Below, in pieces: positions 9,873 to 20,026 of a stretch of 64,000 nucleotides of DNA. The stretch is from Nothopassalora personata (Eukaryota > Ascomycota > Dothideomycetes > Mycosphaerellales > Mycosphaerellaceae). A program made the position numbers and the translations under genes. Position 1 is the stretch's first letter, and each line of letters starts with the position of its first letter. Location of the stretch: NCBI GenBank assembly GCA_033816765.1, contig CM066287.1, positions 2,790,001 to 2,854,000 of the forward strand. The letters are read 5' to 3'. The notes under the pieces are model-generated. The model saw nothing but the letters and a program-made list of their open reading frames with translations. It did no database searches and had not been told where the DNA came from.

Positions 9873-10062
9873 TGTCACGGTTTACCTTTGCACAGACGCA
9901 CTTCGGTGTCACGTGACCTCGCGCCCTAGCGCGCCCGGACCCTAGATTCGGGCCCGATCTTATCACGCGCTTCTCGCGACTTCTTACTTCTCTTCTTCGT
10001 AGAACTTACTCGATACTAAGGCTAATACACGTTTGCGCCCTGTTGCTGTCTTGTCCGTGTCA
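9873..10062 (+). repeat. 3' LTR of element A
   Basis: 190 bp, no difference from the 5' LTR seen by eye. Followed by the TSD copy ACGCC (10063-10067). Confidence 0.92.
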
Positions 10063-13000
10063 ACGCCATCTACTACGCGGTACCTATAGGTAGGCTATTA
10101 GTAATTTTAGGTAGACCCTAGCGGTATCGTAATCGGATAGTAAAGGCCGATAAGGATAACTAGTAGTACTACGGTGTAGAGACGCCTGCGGTTTAGTAGC
10201 GTAACGCACGCGAGTTCCTTAAGGATCTCGAGAGCTTAAAGTAGGGTTATACGATAAGTGTTCGGGCTATTACTATAGCAGTACCTAAAGGAGAGGGCCC
10301 CTCGTAGCCTAAAGAATTTGTAGACTTCCGAGATGTATACGTACCTAATAAGCAGGCGAAGCGTAAGATGCCCGACGGGGTTAAGTATACGATTAATCTT
10401 GTTAAAGGAAAGAAACCCCCTTTTAAGCCGCTATACTACTAGTCCTTAACTGAGTTAGAGGCCTTAAAGAAGTACCTTACGTAAGCAATAGAGAAGGGGT
10501 GAATTAGGCGGTCCGTAAGCGAGGCGGGTGCGCCTATCCTATTCGTACTAAAGAAGAATAGCACTCTTAGGCTCTATATTAATTACAGAGGCCTAAATAA
10601 GATTATAGTAAAGAACCGATACCCCCTACCCCTAATTAGCGAGACGCTAGATAGGCTGTTAGGTTCTAGGTTCTTTACTACAATCGATTTAAAGGACGCC
10701 TACTATCGTATCCCTATTAAGCGAGGCGATAAGTGGAAGACTACGTTTCGCACGCGATACGGACACTACGAGTACCTAGTGATGCCGTTCGGGTTAACTA
10801 ACGTACCGGTAATCTTTTAAGGGTATATTAATAAGGCGCTAACCGGCTTAGTTAATGACATTTACGTAGTCTATCTAGATAATATCCTCATCTATAGCGA
10901 GACGCGTAAGGCACACGTGCGAGCCGTACGCGCGGTGCTAGAGAGGCTACGAAAGTTTACCCTATTCGCAAACCCTAAGAAGTGTCACTTCTTCTAGGAG
11001 AGTGTAGAGTTCCTTAGGTTTGTCGTAAGCGCCGTAGGCGTGTCGATAGATAGGAGTAGGGTAGCCGCTATCGAGGAATGGCCTACACCTACGACCTTTT
11101 ATAAGATCTAGTCCTTCCTTAGGTTTTGCAACTTCTACCGGCGTTTTATAGAAGGATACTTAAGGGTCTACAAGCCCCTAACGGACCTACTAAAGGGATC
11201 TAAGGACGGTAAGAAGCACGGCCCTCTTACGTAGACCTTAAGCGAAGAGTAGGCGTTTCGATAGCTTAAGGCCGGATTCTTAGGTGCACTAATACTTAGG
11301 CACTTCGATCCTACGCTACGCACGCGAGTCGAGACGGATGCCTTAGGTTTCGCGATCGTAGGTATTATATCCTAATTGTTTAGTACTAAGTAGCATCCTA
11401 TCGCGTTCTATTTACGTAAGATAATACTAGCTAAGTGCAACTACGAGACGCACGATTAGGAGCTACTTACAGTAGTTAAGGCTTTTAAGCATTAGAGGCT
11501 ATACTTAGAGGGCGCTACGTATACGGTACGAGTACTAGTCGACTACGCTAACCTATAGGGCTTTATAACAGTAAAGCAGCTAAATGGGCGGTAAGCTCGA
11601 TAGGCTACGTTCCTATAGTCTTTTAATTTTATAGTAGAGTATCGGCCGGGTAAGACTAACCTAGCCGACGCGCCTTCGAGACGTAGTAACTACGTAGCTA
11701 TAACGTAATAAACTTCGAACTTGCTACCTACCTTATAAAGTAAGCTGTCTTTCTAGAAGGAGTCTCTAGAAGGGATAAGCGAGCCGACGGTAAAGTGCGT
11801 GCTTACTACCTACGAGGCAATGTAGGGCGACATAGGCGCGGCGATAGTAGTACGGAGAGGTGACCTTCCCTATTAAGATAAGCCGTCTTTACTAGTAGTA
11901 GTGTACGCTATAGTAATATAGGGTTAAGCTTATAGCTCGACGGGTAAGTTAATCCTACTCTTAATAAAGATCGCGTAGTAGTAAGACGACTAGTATGTCG
12001 CATGCTTAGCGTAGGCGCTAAGCGCGAGGGACGCTAAGGGATAGTATATGAAGGATAACCTTATGTACTACGGAGACGCGATCGTAGTACCTAGGGATCA
12101 CGCAATCAGGTTGCATCTAATTCGTATACACTACGACGACGTCCTCGCGGGTTACTTTAGAAGGACTAAGACTAAAGAGCTATTGCGACGTAATTATTAG
12201 TAGGACTTACTTAGCACGGACGTGAAATAATACGTTCAAGCCTATAGAACCTACTAGGGTTCGAAGGCGAGGCGCTATCGACCCTACGGCGAGCTATAAC
12301 CGCTTCCTAGACCGGAGCGACCGTAGTAGAAAATCACTATAGATTTCATTACGGACCTACCTCTAAGCACGCGAGCCGGTTGCGTATATAATGCGATCCT
12401 AGTAATAGTTGATCGCTACTTAAAAATGAGCTTATACATCCCGACGACGAAGACTTGCATAGCCGTAGAGCTTACGAGGCTCCTACGAGACGAAGTCGTA
12501 CGACACTATAGTGTCCCGTTAGGTATAGTAAGCGACCGAGGTCCGGTCTTTACTAGTTAGTTTTAGAGTAACTTCTACTTCGAGGCGCGTATAAAGCGTA
12601 AGCTATCTACGGCCTTTCACCCTTAGACTAACGGCTAAACTAAGAGGGTAAACTAAACCCTCGAACAATACCTTCGTTATTACTATAGTAATAATTAAAC
12701 TAAGTGGGCTAAGTGGCTTGTAGTTACTAAATTCGTAGCTAATAATAGTATCCACCTAATACTACGGATAAGTCCGTTCGAAATAGCGTACGGTTAGCGA
12801 CCTAAGATTGCCCCTGCACTAACTAGATCTCGAGACGAGACCTAGGGGGGGGGGAAGTACTAGTAGCGGTAATAGCCACGAGTCGCATACGAAAACTACG
12901 CGCTATACTCGAGGAGCGATAGAAGGCTACAGTAGAAAGCTAGGCTCGCTACTATAATAAGACCTACTAAGCTAAGACCTACCGCGTAGGTAACTTAGTC

Positions 13001-13472
13001 CTATTATTAACGAAGAACCTTAAGTTAGCAGTGCTAAAGAAGAAGATAGGTCCGAAGTTTATCGGTCTATACCGCATTACGGACGCTATCGGTTCGTAGG
13101 CGTACCGCCTAGCGCTACTAGCCGACTTAAGGCTCTATAACGTCTTCTATGTCTCTCTCCTCGAGCCGTATATCGGTAGCGATAAGGATGGACCCGTACC
13201 CCCTCTAGCTAATAAGGACGGAGAGTATAAGGTAGAGGTAGTACTAGATAGGCGTAAGCGCAAGGGTAAGCTACAGTATCTAGTCTAGTAGAAGGACTAG
13301 CTAGAGGAGTATAATAGCTAGGAACCGGCGGAGGGCCTCGCGAATACGGATCGCATAGTAGCCGACTATAAGGCGTTAAGGAGAAGCAAATAAGACTAGT
13401 ACTAGAGCATAAATAAAACTTTTCTTAACTATAAACAAAATAAAAGCTAAAGAGTAGCGCGCCTACTAGGGG

Positions 13473-14519
13473 CTACGTAGAGTAGTAGTAGGCGAGGAGC
13501 CCGCGAGTAGCGTATAAGGCGAGGAGCCCGCGAGTAGCGTATAAGGCGAGGAGCCCGCGAGTAGCGTATAAGGCGAGCGCCTCAGTTGTCGTCACGTAGT
13601 AACTTAGGTAAGAATGCCTAGTCGGCGGCGGTAGTATCGATGTTCTACGCCTATAGGAACTAGGACTACGGTTAGTAGGGTACACGTAGGCGAGGAACAT
13701 ACGACTTACGGCGCGGCCGAGTTTGAACAGCCTATTAAGGGCGCGGTTCTACTCCTACTAGAGCGCGAGGGCTTCGGCGGCGGGGGCGGCGGCAGTAGTA
13801 GCGGCGGCGGCGGAGGCACGCATACGGGTCTCCCCGGCACGCTTATGCTTATAGGCATTAAACTGCCTAATAGCCTATAGAAAGGGTTAGCCGAAGCATA
13901 GGGGACGCACTAGAGCCCTCCCCCGCGAGTAGTAGTCGACTCGTACGAGCGAAGTAGCGACTTACCTCCTTAATGTCGTTACCTAGCTAGGCACATAGGC
14001 GGATCTGCTCCACTAGCTCCTACTGCTAGAGGTCTATAGGCGCCTAGCCTATTATAGCCGTAAGGAAGTCGCGCTAGGACCGCGCGGCGCGTAGGCGGCT
14101 TACTAGCGAGGCGATAGCGTAGCTAGTATTAGGCACGTAGCTATGTTTACTACGCCTACAGCGGCTACACTTCTTTAGGAGCTCGCCGGTAGTAACACTA
14201 TTACAGTTATCGGCCTCGTCTAGCAAGTGGTTAGCATACGAATCGTAGGCGACACGCGTAGAGGCTTACCCCTAACGAAGTACGGGAGGCACCGTATATA
14301 CATGTTAATTCTCTACGAGAGCTTAGTAGCTAGCGAGGGCGTTAGTAGCTACGAGGGTAATGCTAGTCGCTTGCGACTACTAGGCGTTCTAGGGGCGTCG
14401 CGTACTAGAGCCGCCTAGCGGCGCTCGTCTTCTACGGCGCTAGTAGTACTATCGCTACTAGTGCTACTAGAGGAGGCGGAGCGGCTAGAGAATAGCGGCG
14501 AGGAGGACACGGTAGACAT
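13473..14519 (-). pseudogene. RIP-damaged antisense ORF with one intron, downstream of R1 pol
   Basis: Reading leftward from the ATG at 14519-14517, a Ser/Thr-rich start (pattern MSTVSSSPLFSSRS) leads into a basic region. A clean 50-bp intron at 14269-14220 (GTAAGC donor, TGCTAAC branch site, CTAG acceptor) joins, in phase, a segment with KKCSRCRRSKHS that looks like a small zinc motif (C-X2-C-X6-Tyr, perhaps Cys before RIP). Helical and Ala/Arg-rich sequence follows, ending in a 9-residue repeat encoded by a 27-bp tandem repeat. Stops are TAG at plausible Gln/Trp positions. It lies opposite to R1 pol. It could be an antisense accessory ORF of R1 or a captured or unrelated host gene. Function unknown. 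Confidence 0.4.
13491..13577. repeat. 27-bp tandem repeat, three units plus a partial fourth
   Basis: Units start at 13491, 13518 and 13545 and are identical (GGCGAGGAGCCC...GCGTATAA). A partial unit follows at 13572. As 27 is a multiple of three, it encodes a 9-residue repeat on the - strand within the antisense ORF. Confidence 0.8.
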
Positions 14520-15009
14520 AATAATAATAATAATGCTAGCAAGGCGCTTACGATAATAGTACGGTACGGGTGCGTAGTAGTAGTGTAGCGAAGGTAATAA
14601 GCTAGGGAGCGTACTAAGAAAGGGCTAGGTTAGGCTAGAGTTTTATACCCCTAACTAGCTGCGTCGGCATAGTAACTAAGCCTCACTTACCTACACCTAC
14701 ATAACGACACGCACGCAACCCGCATGTAGGCCGTATAGTAACTATGGTTCTAGAAGTACATAGGAGCCTCTACGTAGTAACTAGCGAGCTAAGGACAGCT
14801 CGCACGAGAGAGGAGGCAATTGTAAGGGGCAGCCTAGTGGCTAACCCTTATAAGTGGCCTTACATGTAATATACGGTCGCGACCGGCTACTAAGCCGCAC
14901 GTAACACGCATAAGTACACCTTACGACGCGCGATGCGTCTTAAACAAAAGGTAAGAATTAGTTTATCTACGACTAGTAGGTCGTAGGCGTGCTATATATT
15001 ACGACATCC
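14520..15009. other. RIP-mutated spacer between R1 and R2
   Basis: TAG/CTA-rich sequence with an (ATA)n run at 14517-14533. It may contain the decayed 3' LTR of R1 and the left LTR of R2, but no paired terminal repeat could be identified by eye. Confidence 0.4.
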
Positions 15010-17580
15010 CCTTAATATAGAGGACTTGTTTCTAGGGTTTAAGGGTTCTTCTTTAGGTGTAGTTAGTAGAGGAAGCGCGTTCTTAGGCTCGACTAGACCT
15101 AAATTAAGTAGTGTAGGTGTCTTAACTTCTAAAATAGGCTCTATTTTAAGGGTTCTAATGCTTATGTTCTAGTATTCTAGGATGTAGTCGTACCCTAGTA
15201 TAGTAGTTAAAGGGTGACTAACTAAGCTAAGGGGCTACCTAGTAAGGAGATTAACGGCGGTGCGAAGTGGATTGTAAAAGAGAGGGTTGCTAGAAGGATT
15301 AAGAAATTAGATATAGGTCATATTCGCGCTAAGCATATAAGGTTATTACGTTATAAGTGCGTGTGACCGTTAGGTGAGCTTTGCTACGAGTTATGGGCCT
15401 TATATTATTCTTAGAAGTCCTTTAGTCCTCTCTAGTTATAAAGGTAGGGTGTCCTTAGCCCCTAGCTAAATGAATTGCGAGTGTTCATTTTAGAAGTGAA
15501 GTAAAGATAGCACCCCCTAGCTATTAAAGCGAGGGTATGCCTATTTGCTAATCTCCTAAATTAAGGTAATTAACAAACCGCTAGTGCTGTTAAGGAGTTA
15601 GGACCTTAGTTAGACCGTCCGCGGCTATCTCCTATATCCTTATCTAGCTAATTTCAAGACGTCCTACTTAGTACTGTTCCCTAAGCTAGCATTGTTAGAC
15701 GTCTATATACCTCATCTTAGTATTAATTCTGCTATTTAGGGTCTTAACAATCCTTATGGTCTACTAGTTATTATAGTATAGTAGTATCCGATTCTCTAAT
15801 TTAAGGGTAACTGCACTAAAGAGCCTATCCTACTATAGGACCTCTAAGGCGGCGTAACTAAGGGCATACAGCTCTAATTTAGTGCTTAATTTCGTAACTA
15901 TTCCCTACTTAACTGCTCTCTAGTCGATGATCCCCTTAAAAAGGAAAAAAGACAAAGGCCTTACTTAATCTACGAGTTTCCTTGTCGTCGGTAAATGAGG
16001 CATCTAAGGCCCTATAGAATTCTAGTAGCGTTAAGTCCGAGGGTTTAGGTAGGCCGTAGTACTTGATCGAATAATCTATAGTGTAGAGAAGGTATTGAAT
16101 CAAGTGTCTTACTGCCCTAAGAGCCTCCTTTATAGGGTTAGTTAGGTGCTAAGAAAGAAGAGAGACTAAAAAGGATATATTAGGGCGCGTTTCTACTACT
16201 GCAAAGTTTACCGATCCTACTTAGGACCTGTAAACTTTAATCTCTTCCGTAGTAGCCTAAAGTTTATTTCTAAGGCCGATATATCCCCCTAGTAGGGGAG
16301 TTTCAATCCTCTTCTCCGGTCTTAAGATACCGTAGCGATAACCAATCTTCTCGATATAGGCCTTCTAATTAAGTTTAAGGATCCGCTGTTAACGATTGCG
16401 AGTAATGTGAATCCCGTAGAACTATTTAATAGGTCCTATCACCTTCATCTCGTATTTGTTAGTCAGTCCTTAAACAAGCTTCTTAGCTCTTAATTCGGAT
16501 TTTAAGGGCTAAGTGAAGCAAATATTATCTATATAGAAGAAAACTAGGACTGAAAATTCCCTGTTAATAAAGAGATAGTCCGTAACTTTAGATAGGCCGA
16601 GGTCGTTAAGGGTGTTTTTAAGCTCTAAATACTATAGTAGAGGGGACTCCTTAAATCCGTAAAGGGCTTTATGGCACCTTAGAAGTTTTTCTTCCTTCTT
16701 AAATTCTTTAGGGGTATATATGTATACTAGCGATAGTATAGGGGCATTGAGAAACGCGTTTACGGCGTCCATCTGCAGTGTCTTAAGGTTAAAATAGGCT
16801 ACTAGGGCTATTATATACCTAAAGAGTCTTGTATAAAGGGTTGCTACGTAGGTTTCCCCTATAGCGTCCTTTTAATCGCCTCGAGCGCATACTCGAGCCT
16901 TGTATTTTAGGAGTTCTACGTTTTAGTTGAGCTTATATTTCTATACCTAAGTTATTAACGTTATCGGGTGTCCTACTGCTTCGACCTTATTACACTAAGA
17001 CAGGGTGTTTATCGTGAATTGCTTCTTAAATTCTTTAACACTTACTACCCTAAATGCTTCCCTATAAGGGTGTGTGTTAAGGTCCTTCTATCGCTTTAGT
17101 TTAGGGGGTAGTGTGTTCACTATTCCGGTTGTTTTAGACGATGTAGTTGAGGTATTACTCTCTTAAGGTCCCTTCGAGAGAGTAGCTAAGACTTTAATCC
17201 TTTTAATAGTAAGAATCGAGTGTACTCGTTCTTCGTCGTACCTCGGTTTCTTGTTCTAATGGATTGTATCGTAGATATCCTTAGAGTCTAGAGTTTTAGG
17301 TCTAGGTCTAATCAATCCTCTTAACTTATATGTATCCCCTAGAGGAACGAATGGTCTAAATAGCTAGAGTTGGGTTTCTAGACCTATTTGCGGATCTAGT
17401 TACAAAGTTTAGGGGTGTATCTATTAATGATTAAATTCCGATTCCCTTATTTTAATCGGATTATTATATGGGATTTCCTTATCTACCTCTTCTTAAGGTA
17501 TGCTGTCCCCCACCCCCTAAGCTTAAGGGGTAGTCGAAAGGTTAATTGTTAATAGCAATTTCTTAAATTGTCCCTTATAG

Positions 17581-17773
17581 TGTCACCGTACCGGCGCCCA
17601 TTCACCTCGATCCGCGCGCACGTGCGTGGGCACCACAAGCGCGCCGCTGACTAAGCCGCTGACTAATCGGCTTGGCGCTCCCTTAAGTATCTCGCGCTCT
17701 CCGCGCCTCTCTTAGATAGCTATCTATTCGACTTGTACCTTATCCGACCACGTGCTTGCACCTGCTTGTGACA
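17581..17773 (+). repeat. 5' LTR of element B
   Basis: 193 bp, apparently identical to the 3' copy. CACGTG boxes lie at 17619-17624 and 17749-17754. A TTAAGTAT element near 17682-17689 precedes the RNA start predicted at about 17722. Confidence 0.92.
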
Positions 17774-17775
17774 CT

Positions 17776-17785
17776 TCGAATAGAT
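17776..17785 (+). other. Self-primer binding site of element B
   Basis: TCGAATAGAT starts two bases after the LTR. Its exact complement ATCTATTCGA lies in the LTR at 17722-17731. Same arrangement as in elements A and C; no tRNA-type TGG at the LTR edge. Confidence 0.65.
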
Positions 17786-17923
17786 CATCACCAACGTGTA
17801 GAGAGACACGAGAAGCTGCATTCGGGAGATTGCAGAGAAACCGCGACAGCACAAGGTGCTGAGATCAGGTGTTGGACTCGACTGAGTCGCACCTTGAAGT
17901 AGGTCATAGCTAACACAGCAGCA

Positions 17924-19996
17924 ATGGCAAGACCCACCGGCACCGGCGCGCCAGGCGCAGGCGCAGAGAACACTGACCGACGCGTCCATCGCGCGTCCCT
18001 TAGTAGATCATCCTTCTTCACCCTCCCACCTGATCCGCCGGATCCCAACAGCGCGAACCCAGCCCAGGCGACTCAGACCCAAGGACGAGAAGAGGATATT
18101 GTGAACAAGCTCCTCGACGAGAACAACCAGTACCGCAAGCAGCATAAGAAAGTGTTCGACCAACTCCAAGAGATTGAAGAGGAGGAAGCCGAAACAGAAC
18201 TGAACTTGGCTGATCTGTGCGGGCACGAGTTCATCGAGGATGAGACAGAAGACGAAGGAGCGGGCACGAGTGCAAGCGCACCTGAGAGGAGGGTTACTAT
18301 CGACAACTTCCAGGAAGCTTTTGACTCACTGAATGGGCTGAACGCCGATAAGTTCAAGAAGACGGTCAACGACCACCCTCAAGCGATCCACAAGATCCTG
18401 TGCGACATCGAGTCAGACCATCGCCGCACACACAAACTAAATGCGACACTCGAGATGGCCAACCGCATCAACCTCCGTAAGGCGCAAGATGCAAAGGACC
18501 AGATGGACCGACTCGAGGATGCGATTGGTGAGGAACAAGCGGAGAACACCACTCTCAAGGAGGAAATCACCAAGTTGAAGGAGGAGATCGCAAAGCACGA
18601 TAACACCATCAACGTCGACCCCGATGAACTTATCCAAGCCAAGGCTGATACGGCCAAGGCCACGGAAGCTAAGAAGCTGTACCGCACCCAGTGCAAGGCA
18701 GCTGAGGCCAAGCTTGTAGCTGCCGAGGAACGCATTGCTGAGCTCGAGAAGCAAAAGAAGGAACGAGGGCGGTCCAAGGAGAAACAGGACCCACCTCCGC
18801 AGAGAACGGAGTCCGAAGAGTCGCTGGAGCGTCGCCAGAATGGCGGCAAGCCAAACAAGCCTCAGAAGTCCGGCAAGCCCACGAAGAACAACGGAGATCC
18901 TGATTCGTCTGACTCTTCGGACGACGAGGATGGTGACAAGGACAAGAACCGCAAGAACAGTCGCAAGAGCGGTAGTCGCGAGAGGGCTAGTAAGAAGACG
19001 GACTCAGATGGCAACCCCATCTCGGCATACACCACATATGATGCCAACATGACTACCGGCATCAAGTCTTCTACCGAACCGAAGGCCCCTACCAAGTTCG
19101 ACCCGAAGAGCGACGACATCAAGTTTCAAGAATGGCAGCGTGCTGCTGAAGCTAAGCTGCAAGCATCCAAGTACCGTACAGTAAAGGACTCCCTTCAAAA
19201 CGTCCAGAGCTGGCTGAAGAACGGCGCTTGGACATATGTCGACTCAAAGATTCCTAGTCTCACCAAGTCCACGGATGGCACAACTACCCAGTATGCCTCC
19301 GTTGATGAGATGATGGAGGATCTGGCTAAGCGCTACGGCACCCGCAACGCCCACGCCAACGCCATGACCAAGCTCAACACTCTTCAGCAAGGCGACAAGG
19401 AGAAGTTCAGCGACTTCTACCCATCCTTCCGCGAGAACGCCGACATCGTCAATCTGGACAACGGCGCCGAGGAGAAGAAGCTCGAGAAGGACTTCTTACT
19501 CCGCAAGCTGAATGCGCGCTACGACAACCGCATTATGAACGAGGATACGGCCAAGATGACTCTCGAACAAGTTGTCTCAGCACTGTACGATTACGAGGAC
19601 AAGTTTGAAGCCTACGACCTTAAGCACGGCAAGACCAGCAACAAGACCCAAGGTGACAAGAAGAACACCAAGGGTGGCGATGACAAGAAGGATAGCACTT
19701 CGAGCGGTGGAGGCAACACGAACACCACTACCAACCCGAATGCTAAGACCAAGTGGGCTGACCGTCCTCAGCAGTATCAGCACATCCAGCCTCTGGATGC
19801 GACTCGAGCCCAAGAATGCATCGACCAGAATCGGTGTCTGAAGTGCGAAGAAGAGGGACACCGCCGCGTTGACACAGACCAGTGTCCACTGCGCGATGTT
19901 GCCCGCCGTCCTTTCGCACCAGGTTACAACCCAAGCAACAACCGTCGCAATGGTGGTGGCAATGCCAACAACAACGGCGGCGCGGGAAACGCCTAG
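17924..19996 (+). CDS. gag: Gag polyprotein of element B
   Basis: 690 aa from the ATG at 17924. An acidic N-terminal third is followed by a long predicted coiled coil (about 180-280, repeated LKEEI.KLKEEI). A Lys/Ser/Asp-rich linker precedes a capsid-like domain (about 395-560, starting near KFQEWQRAAEAKL). After an Asn/Gly/Lys-rich region comes the zinc knuckle RCLKCEEEGH...C with a 7-residue last gap, the same unusual spacing as in element A. The TAG stop lies just after a frameshift heptamer. Role: structural particle protein and RNA packaging. Confidence 0.9.
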   Translation: MARPTGTGAPGAGAENTDRRVHRASLSRSSFFTLPPDPPDPNSANPAQATQTQGREEDIVNKLLDENNQYRKQHKKVFDQLQEIEEEEAETELNLADLCGHEFIEDETEDEGAGTSASAPERRVTIDNFQEAFDSLNGLNADKFKKTVNDHPQAIHKILCDIESDHRRTHKLNATLEMANRINLRKAQDAKDQMDRLEDAIGEEQAENTTLKEEITKLKEEIAKHDNTINVDPDELIQAKADTAKATEAKKLYRTQCKAAEAKLVAAEERIAELEKQKKERGRSKEKQDPPPQRTESEESLERRQNGGKPNKPQKSGKPTKNNGDPDSSDSSDDEDGDKDKNRKNSRKSGSRERASKKTDSDGNPISAYTTYDANMTTGIKSSTEPKAPTKFDPKSDDIKFQEWQRAAEAKLQASKYRTVKDSLQNVQSWLKNGAWTYVDSKIPSLTKSTDGTTTQYASVDEMMEDLAKRYGTRNAHANAMTKLNTLQQGDKEKFSDFYPSFRENADIVNLDNGAEEKKLEKDFLLRKLNARYDNRIMNEDTAKMTLEQVVSALYDYEDKFEAYDLKHGKTSNKTQGDKKNTKGGDDKKDSTSSGGGNTNTTTNPNAKTKWADRPQQYQHIQPLDATRAQECIDQNRCLKCEEEGHRRVDTDQCPLRDVARRPFAPGYNPSNNRRNGGGNANNNGGAGNA

Positions 19997-20026
19997 TCCA
20001 CTCTGTGAGCGCAACACACAGTGGAC
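19984..20026 (+). promoter_or_regulatory. Programmed -1 frameshift signal at the gag-pol junction of element B
   Basis: The heptamer G GGA AAC (19984-19990) is in correct gag phase (X XXY YYZ). A 5-nt spacer GCCTA follows. Then GTCCACT (19996-20002) pairs with AGTGGAC (20020-20026), and after a C/C mismatch TGTG (20004-20007) pairs with CACA (20015-20018), closing a 7-nt loop. A -1 slip here enters the pol frame exactly, two codons before the gag stop. The first pol-frame ATG after the junction is at 20170, so frameshifting is the simplest route to Pol. Confidence 0.75.

Larger units (their letters stand above)
3202..10062 (+). mobile_element. Element A: intact Ty3/gypsy chromovirus (6861 bp)
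   Basis: Two 190-bp LTRs that appear identical (3202-3391, 9873-10062) are flanked by the 5-bp target duplication ACGCC (3197-3201 and 10063-10067). Inside are a self-primer site, gag, pol with protease, RT, RNase H, integrase and chromodomain, and a polypurine tract. No frame is broken, so the copy could be mobile. It sits inside the protease coding region of relic R1. Identical LTRs and absence of RIP point to a recent insertion. Confidence 0.93.
2023..13430 (+). mobile_element. Relic R1: RIP-degraded Ty3/gypsy chromovirus, interrupted by D and A
   Basis: Conceptual translation of the + strand, skipping solo LTR D and element A, gives a gypsy polyprotein in order. There is a Gag zinc knuckle (2382-2423, CX2CX4YX4C with Tyr where His is expected), a protease ending in a GRPW motif just right of element A, an RT with YLDN in place of YLDD (10872-10883), RNase H, integrase with its DDE region (about 12060-12800), and a chromodomain (about 13225-13370). 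Dozens of in-frame stops, almost all TAG at expected Gln or Trp codons, mark CpA-to-TpA mutation. Deleting element A and one copy of its TSD restores the protease frame across the junction. It is not functional. The N-terminal gag lies left of element C; its LTRs were not found. Confidence 0.8.

Noticed and set aside
13491..13577. Tandem 27-bp units as a CRISPR-like array
   Set aside because: Units are contiguous without spacers and lie in RIP-mutated fungal DNA.
17774..17792. CTTCGAAT...CACCA after LTR B, like a tRNA 3' end
   Set aside because: It is in the sense and not the antisense orientation needed for tRNA priming, and the self-complement explains the site better.
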